64,000 nt of DNA from Diphasiastrum complanatum (GCA_029204225.1 CM055096.1:43569967-43633966); one strand, 5' to 3'; counted from the first letter of the stretch, positions 21,678 to 33,830 are shown. Notes: a model not told the origin generated them from the letters alone. Translations and numbers: made by a program.

Positions 21678-22860
21678 AGCAGCAGGAAGCCGAAAATCAA
21701 CTCAACGAAGAAGAAACATTCAAGCAACGATGAATCAGACCCAGAAGGTCGACAAGACAAAGAGACCTCCAGATCGATACATTGACAATCTTCAATGGAG
21801 CGAAGACACAGAATTCGAATACTGCAGCTTCATGAAGAGCCAACTACGTATCTAGAAGCTGTCCAAAGTCTAGAGGGAAAATTTTGGAAGCAGGCAATGT
21901 CAGAAGGAATCGAATCAACGAGGCAAAATGAGGCATGGACACTAGATCCACTGCCTGAAAATAAAAAGATAGTTGACTGCAAATGGGTTTACAAAAGAAA
22001 AATCAAATCAGATGTCACACAAAATGCCTTGGGCTGGAGATCAAAAGAGATCAAACAAGAAGAGAAATGCATCTGAGCCAGTCTAAAGACACTCAAAAAG
22101 TGCTGAAGTAGTACCGAATGATGCACTGCAAAGAGAAAGCCACACCAATAATAGTTGGAGCCAAACTAACGAAGCAGGATTGCCCAAATAAAGACAAGGA
22201 GAGACAAAAGATGGAATATATACCCTACCAAAACCTAATTGGTAGTCTAATGTACCTCACAATCTGTACCAGGCCCGATTTGACTTTCTCTGTCTATGCT
22301 TTAAGCCAATTCTCTTCAAGTCTTGGCAGACGCATTAGAAAATGGTGAAACGAATCCTGCAATATCTAAAGGGCACCCAAAATATGGGATTTACCTACAA
22401 AGTAGACAAAGAAGACAAGGGATTAGAGCTGCACCACTACAGTGATGCAAGCTGGACAAGTTGCAAAGATGATAACAAGTCCGTGATAGGAAGTTGTTTG
22501 ATTGCATGTGGAGCAGCAATCAGCTGGACCTGCAAGAAGCAAACTCTGGTAGCTCAATCCTCATGCGAAGTTGAATATGCCGCAGCTTCAAAGATGGCGA
22601 ACGAGGTAGTATGGTTGCAGATGATGTTGGAGGCAATTGGCATACACAAGGAGAACCAAGCACAATGATGATGGATTTCCAAAGTGCCATATATCTATCC
22701 CAGGATTCTATCTTCCATTCAAGGACAAAACATATACCTCTGAAGTACCACCACATTAGATACTTGATTTCGAAAGGAGAGCTCAGAGTTTAGTACATAA
22801 AGTCTGAAGATATGATTGCAGATCTGTTGACAAAGTCGCTGACAAACTACTCTTTGCAAG
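21678..22860 (+). pseudogene. Copia B RT remnant and RNase H; catalytic core deleted
   Basis: The RT N-terminus (KKIVDCKWVYKRKIKSD, about 21965-22010) passes within about 60 bp into the RT C-terminus (KVLK-YRMMHCKEKATPI), so the palm including YVDD is absent. The connection is IGSLMYLTICTRPDLTFSV. RNase H is HHYSDASWTSCKDDNKSVIG, SSCEVEYAAA and SRTKHIPLKYHHIRYLI, with the terminal DLLTKSL. There are multiple frameshifts. The element could have moved only with an RT from elsewhere, unless the deletion came later. Confidence 0.85.
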
Positions 22861-22899
22861 GCAAAGAAAGAAAATTGGATTGAATATACAAAGTTGCAA

Positions 22900-22913
22900 G
22901 GTTCAAGAGGAAG
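22900..22913 (+). other. Polypurine tract of copia B
   Basis: ggttcaagaggaag directly precedes the LTR start TGTCAAAA. Confidence 0.6.
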
Positions 22914-23581
22914 TGTCAAAAATTGTGAACTCCTGCAACTTTGTCACGAAGCGAAACAAAATGAAAGGCGAAGGGCGAACATACCCCAAAGGTCGAAAGA
23001 AAAGTATTCAAAATTCGACCCTGATGACCACGAAATGAAACGAAGAGACACGAAGCAAAAGAAAACAATTCGCGCTGCTAGGTGGCAGCTCGACGAGTGT
23101 GGAATCTTGTACCTCACGCTCATCTGAAAGAGTCAGCAATAGCAGAGAATAACTAACTAGTTGATTAGCGTAGACTTGTCTTGTAATACTTTGTTTTAAC
23201 TCTCTTGTAAACTCCACACAGTGGATATAAATATACATTCTGGATCAACACGAGATAGAATGGAGGAAGAAAACAGAGAGACAAAAAATAGAGATTATAG
23301 TTGTGCATGAAAGTCTGCCAACGAGCAGAACACATCGATCGAGCTGAGCGTCAGGTCGCCAACAAGTGAGACACTGACCAACTCACTCTAAACTCTGAAA
23401 CTGATAAAACAATTGCTCTCTTCTCCATTTTCATTGTTCTCATCATCTTGATTGCTTGAATTTTTGCGTTTTGTGATCTGTCGTCGCTTGCTTAGAATCT
23501 TGAAGTACTTCCGCAAAAAAAAAAATCAAATGAATGCGAATAGAATAGAATTCATGAAAATTTTGCGATAGTTTTGCGACA
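22914..23581 (+). repeat. Copia B 3' LTR
   Basis: 668 bp from TGTCAAAAATTG to TTTTGCGACA. It includes a TATA-like ggatataaatatacat (about 23223) and an A-rich tract at 23513-23522. The 5' half matches 16734 onward. TSD TTTGT follows. Confidence 0.75.
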
Positions 23582-24110
23582 TTTGTGAGGGTATATTGTA
23601 AATATCTTGTACGTGTCCTCATAAATTATATTGACACTTGCTCCTCTATCGATCTAGACGCCTCGGATATCTATGTCTTGAATGTTAATCTCCAATGTCA
23701 GAACAATGTCCTGTTCAGTGGATTGCACAATGGTGTTAACCGCTGCTGAAGGTACTCCTTTCAGTAACTTACACCCAAGCATCTTGGCACGGATATATTT
23801 CACCAAATAAGGTGCAATCTGGATCAGTTGACCAATTGTCACCTGAAATTTATAATTGTTGACAAAATTTTTAATTTGATCAGCAACAATGTCAACTAAT
23901 TCTTGAGAGAAATTAGTTCCTTGAGACTGTTGTAGTTGAGTCAGCACTTCATGCGTGACTCTAGTCGTCTGACCGACATCTGTATTAGATATTTGGCTAG
24001 TACTTGGCCCCACATCGTCCTCATAGGCATCTTGCCTCACTACCTTCCCTTTGTCTTTATGGCGAGTAACCACCTGGACATCAATTAATGGTGGTTTCTC
24101 AACCATAATC
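23582..24110 (-). pseudogene. Gypsy C gag end and protease active site
   Basis: The minus strand reads PPLIDVQVVTRHKDKGKVV, then VTIGQLIQIAPYLVKYIRAK, and after a stop the protease motif IDRGASVNIIYEDTY (canonical D-G/S-G is D-R-G here). This is the upstream part of the gypsy polyprotein that continues at 16733 on the other side of copia B. The longer open frame extending to 24277 is artificial, because its N-terminal part is read from the palindrome array. Confidence 0.6.
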
Positions 24111-24183
24111 ATACGAACACAAGAAGCAAATATCCATGCACAATACAAAGGAGGTCGCGCGGCCAAAAACAATTTACGTAGAT

Positions 24184-24645
24184 ATAGTCGTGGATTGGAG
24201 TGGATATACACGTGGATTTTCCACCCGTGGATGTTCCACGCGGATATCATTTCTGGCAATAATTGTCCATAATTCACCAGAGACCGTGCAATTCAAATCA
24301 CATGGATAATCCACACGTGGATCTTTCACACCAACTCTGACGACTAGCCACCGGCGTAACCTCCGACGATCGATCCCGAGGAGGGGAATTGTTTTTTTGT
24401 CTGGACTATCCACGCGTGGATTATCCATGCCATAGTAAGATGCAAAACAATTTAGACTCGGCTTTCGTGTGGATATCGCGTGGCAAATTATGCACGCATG
24501 GATGTTCCACGCAAAAAAAATTTATCCACATAAACTCCAAAGAGTTGGGGCCATGGATAAATTTTCTTTTATATCCACGAGGTATCCACACATCCAACTC
24601 TCTAAATTTTTTTGTGGATTATCCACGCGTGGATAGTCCACGCAA
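24184..24645. repeat. Palindrome array 1 (core tccacgcgtgga)
   Basis: At least a dozen half- or full-palindromes are spaced irregularly, with consensus gtggatNNtccacgcgtggat. Clear full copies lie at 24407-24425 and 24613-24640 (gtggattatccacgcgtgga). Variants lie at 24205-24245, 24297-24330, 24470-24512 and 24568-24590. CpG-rich cores stand out in AT-rich DNA. Translated, it gives repeated VDYPRVDNP/VEHPRVENP, which explains spurious open frames on both strands. I read it as the subterminal array of the CACTA-like locus to its right. Confidence 0.85.
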
Positions 24646-25430
24646 ATTATTTTGACCAAATAAAAATTTGGCACGTGAACTAAAATGTAGTTTGCTCCTA
24701 AACTAGATGTCGACTTCTTTTGTCTTTTGTGTGAGAGAGAGAAAAAGATATGGGAGTAAGGATGAGATGGGGATGAATGTGAGTGAGAATATGGATAGTT
24801 TTTTGATGAACATTGATAGCGTTTTGTATTTTTAGTCCATTGATGGATGTTAGCTGTATTTGCTTTGTGATCATAATCCTTTAGTATAAGTTTCAAGATC
24901 TTTTTTTTTGTGATGTAGGCTTGGATATGAGAAATATAAAAGAGCTTTTATTGCAAAGTATTGAAAGATCAAGTGCATGCAAATGGAAACGAAAAGATTG
25001 CAAAACAATAGAGATACACTAGTAAAGGTAAATTCACATTTATCTTGGTTCATTTGATATTTAGTGAATAGCTTAATGTGTTATCTATTGATGCATTGTA
25101 TTGTGGTTTCCATTACTTTCCATTGTGCTTTCCATTACCATTGTGCATTCTAGCATGCAAATCATGTGCTAAAATAGATACATTGCATTGAATTCATCAA
25201 TAGATGCATTTGCATTCAATAGACTATACATTGCATTGAATTCATCAATAGATATATTTGCATTCAATAGACTATACATATGCATTCATGAAGTAAAAAG
25301 ATATGCATTCAACATTTTTGCAAGAATGACGTAGTGGCAAAACATTATATTGATCTCAAAAAGAGTACATTGATGAGAGAATGAATTCCCCCTTCATCCA
25401 TTGCCTTCTACAAGGCCTTACATTCAAATT
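24646..25430. repeat. AT-rich spacer with a 48-bp tandem repeat
   Basis: Two tandem 48-bp units (about 25179-25226 and 25227-25274) begin tacattgcattgaattcatc and differ at two or three positions. The interval corresponds to the 3' untranslated/subterminal part of the CACTA-like gene. No other gene is seen. Confidence 0.6.
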
Positions 25431-25437
25431 TAAAGTT

Positions 25438-26075
25438 CTACTCATCATCACTTCCTCCCTCCTCGCTTCCTTCATCTTGTAGGTTTACGTTGGTGTCCAC
25501 ATCTTCAAACTCCCCTTCGCTCTCATTCACATTTTCCTCCTCAATATTTTCCTCTACATCATGAACACTTGAAGATGTAGAGCCTCTCTACAAAATAGAA
25601 TCAAAGATGCGATTAAATTGAGATTAAACTTGTAATCCACAAAGTAAACAATCACAAAACAATAAATATTAAGAGTTTATGATTGGATGCAATCCATGGG
25701 ATTCCATAAAAGATTTAAGGCCATCATATCCATGATCGTAGCTTTGTTTGTACTCATGTGTCTTCCAAAATCACTAAGCTACATTCAACAAAAAAACCTA
25801 GTTTAGCAATACAATATAATTTAGAATCATAGTAAAAATTATTGCACTTACAAATTGGGCCTCTAGATTGCCCCTTTCTCTCAATCCTAAGTGACTTTGG
25901 CCATGTTCTAAGATATTCTCGGTATTAGCTCTACGTTTTTGTTCATATTTTTGAGAAATGTTTTGCAGCAATTCCCCTTTCACCTTCCTCTAATCCTGTT
26001 TGGAGCATCCTCCGGGCTTTGTGGGATTCTTGGGATTCTTCACAACTCTTCTCATCAATTGTCTTTTGTTTCGAA
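25438..26075 (-). pseudogene. CACTA-like ORF1 gene, truncated paralogue of 43413-44551
   Basis: Exon 1 remnant (26075 to about 25853) reads RNKRQLMRRVVKNPKNPTKP…KYEQKRRANTENILEHGQS then HLGLRERGNLEAQF and a gtaagt donor. Exon 2 (about 25779-25690) is EYKQSYDHGYDGLKSFMESH. Exon 3 (about 25588-25438) is RGSTSSSVHDVEENIEEENV with a very acidic tail ending GSEEGGSDDE and a stop at 25438-25440. Intron positions, HLGL block and acidic tail match the gene at 43413-44551. One Trp codon is TAG (about 25995) and everything upstream of about 26075 is lost. The layout resembles plant En/Spm-type Transposase_24 proteins, but that family assignment is from memory of the pattern. Confidence 0.65.
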
Positions 26076-26271
26076 TCCAAATGCTTTAAATGTCATGCAA
26101 GTCATAATTTTTTCTAGATTTTATAAAAATATTTTATTGTGAGATTTGACATAAAAAAAAACATAAAATATATTTTTTTAATATGATGCAACATAAAAAA
26201 TCAAATCACGGATCATTATGGTAGTACTTAATTGTTGAAACTAGTTTTATATTGATATAAATTTTATTTTT

Positions 26272-26690
26272 TGCGAGATTTGACATACAAGACAAAATCA
26301 TGAGACACAAAGATACTACATATTGTTATTAAACAAGTAAATTGACAAGTTTTTAAGGATTGTATGACATAATATTATGTCACATTGATGATGTCATAAA
26401 AAGTTCAATTTGTTAATAATCTAGGTGTCATAGATTTGAGATAATTTCATGACATCATTATATGGTCAAGTGAAAAATTTTGGTTTTGTCATGTGACCTC
26501 TTAAATGGTTGCATGGGGTCATTTAGATTCATGATCAAAAGCATTTATATTGAAGACCTTAGTGATAATATGATATATTTTTTTAATTGTTGGTGTGTGA
26601 CCTATATAACCTTATATGAAATCATATAAATTAGTTGAAACATCATTTAGCATTGTAATAAAGATGCTGATCAATGGTGTGCTAGTATAT
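26272..26690. repeat. Diverged direct repeat, copy 1 (about 415 bp)
   Basis: It pairs with 27641-28050. Both start gagatttgacata and share ctaggtgtca…agattt, tggtcaa…gtgaaaa, ggtcatttaga, and gttggtgtgtgacctatata. Shorter related stretches precede both (26130 and 27295). The pair could be old LTRs or terminal repeats, but ends and PBS are not recognisable. Confidence 0.7.
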
Positions 26691-27640
26691 GATTGATTGA
26701 CATTGTCCAATTGCTGGCTTGTTCGATTCGATTCATTATTGTTCAATCTAATTATTCACTTGATCCAATCACTAGCTATCTTGATCATGGGTAGCCATAC
26801 AATATTGTGGAAGGTGCATGATTGATTTGTGGGATGTCGATCCTGCAAGCAAGACACCTGACAAAAACGAGATACATCTAAGCTTCTACGATAGTTTGGT
26901 TAAGGATTATCTAATTAGAAGTGAAGCTATCTAAGTAATTGTCTAGACATTGTCTAAGACTCTGACTATCAATAGCATTATCTATGGAACTATCTAAGTG
27001 GCTACAACAATGTCTAAAATAGTCTGTCTAAGGAAACTGTTGACCACTTGGAAGACAATATTCAAAGTTGAACTACTATGATAACTTATTGTGAAGGCAT
27101 TATTTCAACTTCTAAAAGGCCCATTTACGAAGTCTCTCATAATTTGAACTTCATGAAGGATGGACATTTTCATGGCTATCGAAGGCCAGCTTTCACGAGT
27201 CATTCATCATGTCTTTGATGGGAGGATATAATGTTGTTGAACGGCTGATTGTAGTTGCCGCACTTCAGTCTCACACTTCATGAGCAAATGGTTTTGTGAA
27301 ATTTGACCCTAAATATAAAGAAAAAACATAAAACATATTTTTTTAATATTTTTATTAATGATGAATGTAATTGAAAAACATTATTTTCATATCTTGTTTA
27401 TACTTGTAAGAGACCGCAAATTAACACACAATATTCTTTTAATTCATGCTTGTAAGAGCCCACACACTAACACAATATTATTTTGTTCATGCTCGTAAGA
27501 GACCACAGATTAACACATAATATTTAAGACATATGACAATAAGTTGACAATATTTGAAATACTACTTTTACAAATGATAGTTCTGAAAATTTTCTTAAGA
27601 AAATGATTGAAAGTCATGAAATCTTACATATTTTTGCTTG

Positions 27641-28050
27641 AGATTTGACATAAAACACAATATCATGAGATATAATGATAGTACATGTTTTGACACAATA
27701 TTATATCAAATCGATGATGTCATGAAAATCTAGATTTGTTAAAAATCTAGGTGTCACAGATTTGATTTGATTTCATGACATAATTATATGGTCAAAGTGA
27801 AAACATGATTTTTTGTCATGTGGCCTCCTAAATGGTGGTTGCATAGGGTCATTTAGATCCATGATCAATAACATTTATGATCTATTGAAGACCTTGGTAA
27901 TATGTGACCTATATGATATTTTTTCTAGATGTTGGTGTGTGACCTATATAGCCTTATATAAAGTCATACTAACTAATTGAAATATCATTTACAATTGTAA
28001 TAAAGTTGCTGATTAATGTCGTCGAGAATATGATTGACTGACATTGTTTT
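27641..28050. repeat. Diverged direct repeat, copy 2
   Basis: Partner of 26272-26690, about 1.37 kb away in the same orientation. The interval between them (26691-27640) holds no gene I recognise, only AT-rich sequence with three cgtaagagac/ttgtaagagac-type short repeats (27407-27500). Confidence 0.7.
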
Positions 28051-30309
28051 GATCATTTTATCGAGCAATCACTCGATCATACATATAATTGTCCTACTCG
28101 ATAATCTATCAATTACTCAAATACTTGAGTTTTATATCAAGTGATTGACTCTATAATTGATAAAACTGTAGATTTGCATAAGGAATTAATCCACTAAGAT
28201 AGTCATATGAATGAGACTAGACCTAGACTTTTCTCATACAATTGTGAGCGAATCCAAGTGTTAGTTGCATAGCTAAATTAGTGGAATTGAATGAGGAACA
28301 TCATCTTGCATACAAAGCAATCATAGATAGAAAGGGCGAATGCACATTTCAAGGGAAACCAATCTGATTTCACAATTATCTTAATTACCCACCCTTGAAT
28401 CACACTCAAATAACTTGAGCCAAATGATTAAGGACCCTGAAGAGACTAATTATAGAGAGCAGAGTGGAACAGCCATGCAACATACATTTGGTAATGAGAA
28501 TATCTTTCTAGCTTATTATGAGAATACCAACAATGGCTACAATAGAATTGTGACCATAGGAACCATCCACGTACTAGGATTCATAAATGAGACGTACCCT
28601 TCATAATCAAATGTAGAAGTAGAACATGTTGATCCTAGTTGTCCTGAGATTGGAAGTATCAATCAAGTTGACCATGTAATGGCACACATAATTGTCGAAG
28701 CTAAACTCCCAAAGTATATTACAAGATTGCAATTGACCTTATCACAAATAATAGATTAAAATTGAGAGCTACTTTGAATCTAGACATCGAGACGTTCCTC
28801 ATTTTGATTGCTTGTCATGAGATACCCTGGCATACTAGGCCAATCCAAATAGATTTATCACTAACTACCTCCATCCGAGTAATAATTAATCAAATGATAA
28901 TTGAGTGGGCAATCAATCAATTAGGTATATGACTGATTTTTTGATTTTGATCCTTCCATCTTGAAAGAAAGACTGAGTGAGATCATCACGCATCTTGGAC
29001 AAGAGTTCAAACTGAAAGCTTTGAACATTGGCTACTATGTGGTCTTTAAATTAGTTGAGATAGGCCTCGCACTATCTACATGGACGAAGTAAACTGACAA
29101 GATTGTCAAGAAGTTTGGCTTACAGTACTAGCATATTCAAATTGCAAGTTTATAATACTTAATGGCAATTTAGGACATGACGAATATTATATTAAATTTG
29201 CTCAAATTGAAATAATGGATTCTCATTTGAGTGATTTTGGTGAAGGTTTGAAAGAAGAAGACAAATATTATGTTAAATTTCAAATTGAGATAGCTATTTT
29301 GATTACTACAAGAGGCCATATGGACCATATCATCTTTAGGGCATCTTTATGGGTTTCCCCACCCAAGCGATTTTCTTGATAACAATGCTACTAGAATATT
29401 AGATTTTCATTAAGCATAACTAGAATATACATGGATTAGATGTTGGCATGTCTTTAACAAATTTTATTATATTTGTTCAATACATACGGTCTCATAATGA
29501 CTACGTATGATGTGGTATAGAGTAGCTGGCTATAATGCGTATATGTCATCGGTGATGTCTTCATTTTTATCAGATAGTGATTCATCTCATGATCGCAACA
29601 ACAAATATATATTGTTATTGATATTGACATCAGTTGCACTTTATTTGTTATTTGAATATGATTGTATAATTTCTCTTGCAAATTTATTCCTACAATGATA
29701 TTTGATTGGAATTATGTGTTCTAGGAAAATTATCGTACCTCCACGTGATTTAGAGAAAGAAAAGAAAAGTGAGATCTATCACAAAAAAAGAGCAAGCAAG
29801 ATTAAAGTTCAATGAACAACTATTGACTGGTTCATCTTCAAGCCCTTCCACAAGTCGACATAGAGCACCTGTTGATCCATCACATGTATGTATATTGATT
29901 TATTTCATAATTTTTTATTTGTAATAGTGGTGTACTCCGATTTGGTTAAGGATGTGATATAGTATATTGCCCTTTGGAAAGCCCAGACACCACTACATCA
30001 CAAATGAAAGTTGCAAATGCACTAAATGTACAAAGACTATTCTGTTAATTTTTGTCACATAATGAGGATCAAAAATCAATATTCATGTGATTTATCCTAT
30101 CAATAATATTCTCGATCTCTCTTGCAGCTCTTTTCCTTGAAACCAACTTATGTTATTTCTTTTGCAAAAGTTGAAAATTTTAGACGTATTATTTCTTTTC
30201 AAACAAAGTGTATTACACATTTACAAAACATAATATGCCTCACAAACTCTAAACCACTAATGTAAACCACAAGAATGAGATGAGAGCAATTTGTCTATAA
30301 CACACATAA
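28051..30309. other. AT-rich interval, no supported gene
   Basis: A 63-codon + frame at 28415-28606 (…NENIFLAYYENTNNGYNRI) and other short frames show no known family. 29735-29887 reads on the + strand as a possible exon (KKEQARLKFNEQLLTGSSSS then PSTSRHRAP) ending at a gtatgt-like donor, but there is no partner to confirm it. Confidence 0.35.
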
Positions 30310-31150
30310 AGCTAGCAAGCTTACACAAACAACTCCGTGACGCTCGCATCCGACCACCCATAGTTTGCAAGTTCAAAAGTAGCAAACAAGCTCAAAACTT
30401 TGACATTTGTACACCCTCGTAAAAAGGAGTGGAGGCCAAGCCATGCATCACCTCTTCTTCCCTTGTCAATGTGGCCTCGGGTGGGTTTGTGAAGAATGCA
30501 TCCATCATGTCATCCATGTCACCCCTCGTGATCATGCGCTGTGAATGAGACATTCTCATGTACTGTGTCTCCTCGGGACATATCTTCGTCCAAGTCCACG
30601 GGTGGTGTATGTGAGGAAAGTGGTGGCTCTCGTGCGCTTGCACATCTGAATCTTGCGGATTGCATGGCAACATCTAGTTAAATTCTTCGATAGTCATGTG
30701 AGTGTGAGTCATCGTTCTACACAATACAAGTGCAACAACAGTCAAGAATAACATAATATTCTTCCAATCAAAAAGGGTGCCAAACAACATACATGGAAAA
30801 TGAGCGTCGTGCAATTATGTTTAATACAAAGTGCATTGCAAATTAAAACTCACTGAAGAATCGACTTCCGTCCGCACAAATAATGACTATCTCTCAATCT
30901 TTCCATACATGTGAACGTGTGATATAGTGGTACGTCGCTCTCGTCGTAGTGCATACTTAAATCGTGTACATGGGCATGGTATTTTCTGGTGTAACCAAGC
31001 CTCTGATCCAATATGTGATTGTCCTGTCTCCTGATCTGAAGATGAGGAACGTGAACTTGCCATCTGCATCGGTGCACCTTGACAGTTGCCAATGGTATGG
31101 AACACAAAATTAGAAATCATCAACAATACATAAAACAAACTAATTGAATG
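30310..31150 (-). pseudogene. En/Spm (CACTA) TNP2-type transposase, N-terminal remnant
   Basis: On the minus strand an upstream exon (about 31068-30850) has the transposase-associated zinc-like segment HQKIPCPCTRFKYALRRERR then SHVHMYGKIERDSHYL. A second exon (30673 down to 30310) has a Met-rich acidic region, TREEEVMHGLASTPFYEG and, after a one-base frameshift, NVKVLSLFATFELANYGWSD then ASVTELF. This is the conserved order of plant TNP2 proteins before the catalytic core. The DDE core is absent, so it cannot transpose anything. A similar block lies at 51155-51250. Confidence 0.7.
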
Positions 31151-31371
31151 CATTGAGACAAATACAAGACATGTATATAATAGCTAAATTTGAGTCTATA
31201 GCTAGTGCGACTAGTCTCTCGAATTTAGTAATACAAGATAGATTAAGCCAAATTTTAAGATCATTCTAATTAAATCCCTGCTCATTTATATTTGGGACAA
31301 GGCCAACTGCAATTTTATGATCCATGCTCATTGGTTTGTGACAAGGCCAACTGCAATCTTGTGAAGAGCAA

Positions 31372-31460
31372 GGCTAGCCATGTAATGATGGATGTAGGCA
31401 TGGATCGGATTACACCTACATTTGTGAGTCATGCCTACGTGCATCACTACATGGCTAGCC
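31372..31460. repeat. Foldback 1: 31-bp arms, 27-bp loop
   Basis: Arm 31372-31402 (ggctagccatgtaatgatgg…) pairs with 31430-31460 (…catcactacatggctagcc) with about three mismatches. The size is like a small MITE core or a plant miRNA-precursor hairpin. Nothing here distinguishes the two. Confidence 0.85.
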
Positions 31461-31655
31461 TCGCTATATACCTCTGCTCATAAATTTTTACATAAATGTT
31501 TATCTCCTATTTTTTGTTGTAGATGTACATTTCGTAGTGTAGGAATACATTCAATTTTATTTTACATTAGGATTTATGAAAATATGTCCATGCATTTTTA
31601 AAAACAAATCTCTACATTTATTGATGAATATGTTGATAATGAATGAGAATCAGTG

Positions 31656-31735
31656 GAGGTCGGAATGGACCTCAAAATATGTAGATCGGTTTAAGGCAGT
31701 ATAGCATCTCTTATTTCGAGGTCTGTTCCGACATC
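31656..31735. repeat. Foldback 2: 25-bp arms, 30-bp loop
   Basis: Arm 31656-31680 (gaggtcggaatggacctc…) pairs with 31711-31735 (…gaggtctgttccgacatc) with a few mismatches. Confidence 0.75.
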
Positions 31736-32371
31736 TGCTCTTACATTTTTACTTTTCAAAAAATGTTATCTGGTAAACATTGGCAATTTGTGCCTGAACA
31801 ATGCTAGATTATTACCACCTTAGCTGATATATCAAAATTACAAAATTTCCGCCCCAGTTGAAACATCAAAATGAACAAAATGTGACTCAACACTACCACA
31901 TATTTTAGATTCTTTCACTACATTGAGGCATTCATGTTGCCTTCTTAATTACATTTGTCCTTAAAATGATGACACTTCTTAACAAATGTTTTTATGAACC
32001 TGCTGGGGAACTCCATAGTTGGCCTAAGAAAACAAATGATCCCCACTCTCAACAATTATGTCTACTCTTCAAGTATAGACTGACCAACAATTGGCCTCAA
32101 TTATTTGATTTTTGAGCCTTGATAGTCTTGTTGAGTTGGTTATATATTTGAAGGGAGTTGGTTCCAAAACACAAGTTTGAATCGAGTATACAAAAGCAGT
32201 AGTATATTTGTATTTTTAGAAGATACATACAAGTTGAGTCCAACAAATCCATCAATAAAGGTTGGTTTCAGTACTGCAAGACCTAGGAAGTGACCTTACT
32301 AATAAAATTATTTTAGCACATTGCATAAAGACCGCCATCAAATGAATCCAAAAAACAATCAAATGCAAAGA

Positions 32372-32850
<479 letters not shown>

Positions 32851-32949
32851 TTACTAGTTCATGGTACTCTGAATTGTAGGATCTTAATTTACTCTTGTTA
32901 CTTTAATTTGCAGATAATTTATGTGTTATCTATTAGTTATGTTTCATGC

Positions 32950-33820
32950 TTAAGGAGAGAGAGATCATGGAAGAGTTAAAGGTAACTAACACTCTCAATT
33001 CTAGGAAGATGTGTAGCCGTTGTTTTCTTTCGTTAAAGGCGTGAATCAAATGTTTCTTGTTGGACGATAAGTTTCACAAGAAAGCCCAAATGCCATAGGG
33101 AGAGAGCATGTGGTGACATTCTGGAATAGGATATAATCTTACGGTATGGGTGTCAGATAGCGTGTCCATGCTAGAAATCGGTAGACCAACAACCCGTAAG
33201 TTAATTGTGACTATAAGAGAATTGGGGCTCTTATGTATACATGGTCGTAATTAATGGCTATAGGCCTAAACACATGGTGGTGGAGTTGGTGTGGGTCTTT
33301 CAGTGAGTCATTGGAGAACTGGATGATGTGGCCTAGATAGGCTGCAGAGGTGTCTAGTGAGGTGTCATAGTGCACTACTAGTGGTGCATGGGCCTTCGAG
33401 GGTATAAGTATACCTATTGGGCTCTCACTAGTGTATGCTTGATTCTATGATTGATAGCTACATGCTGCTAGTGTGATTTCTCTTTCATGACTGTGATTGA
33501 TCCATAGCTTGGGGGCTAGATCCATACGATCTAGGTTTGGTGGGGTTGGTTTATCCACCACCCATTCCCTTTGGGTTGGTTTATCCACCACCCATGCTTA
33601 GAGTTGGATCCTAGAAGTAGGACTGTGACATCGGGAGTTTTGATTAGCATTCTAAAATATTCTTTCTTTTTTTTCTCTTCGTGTGTGTTTAGGTTTTAGA
33701 GTTTAGGGTGTTTGTGTGTGTGTGTGCGTGTGCATGTAAACTTATGATGCCATTCGTTTATGTTTCATGATTACTAGTTTATGCTACCCTAATTCATAGT
33801 ATCTTGATTATCGTAAGACA
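32950..33820. repeat. Direct repeat copy 2, split by a solo LTR
   Basis: Same sequence as 32486-32850, interrupted at 33146-33635 by the solo LTR. This gives an internal control for the empty target site. Confidence 0.8.
33151..33630 (+). mobile_element. Solo LTR of a gypsy (480 bp)
   Basis: It runs from TGTCAGATAGCG to GACTGTGACA, flanked by atggg (33146-33150) and tcggg (33631-33635), a 5-bp target duplication with two substitutions. The empty-site version at 32660-32670 (acggttcgggag) confirms the insertion point. The same LTR family in minus orientation is at about 38740-39951 and in part at 40935-41066. It holds a tandem ggttggtttatccaccaccc (33547-33590). Confidence 0.85.
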
Positions 33821-33830
33821 CGTTGGAATA

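Larger units (their letters stand above)
16734..23581 (+). mobile_element. Copia B, + strand, RT-deleted, with copia D inside
   Basis: LTRs are 16734-17368 and 22914-23581 (TGTCAAAAATTGTG … TTTTGCGACA). Internal gag-pol runs from about 19890 to 22860, and a PPT sits at about 22900-22913. A truncated minus copia (D, 17521-19876) separates the 5' LTR from gag. The RT catalytic core is deleted, so B is non-autonomous. Confidence 0.8.

Noticed and set aside
24174-24896. Open frames with VDYPRVDNP-like peptide repeats
   Set aside because: They follow from the palindrome array, appear on both strands, and lack any start or splicing context. The same holds for CHAWQ/PRVAVPRV frames at 41843-42460.
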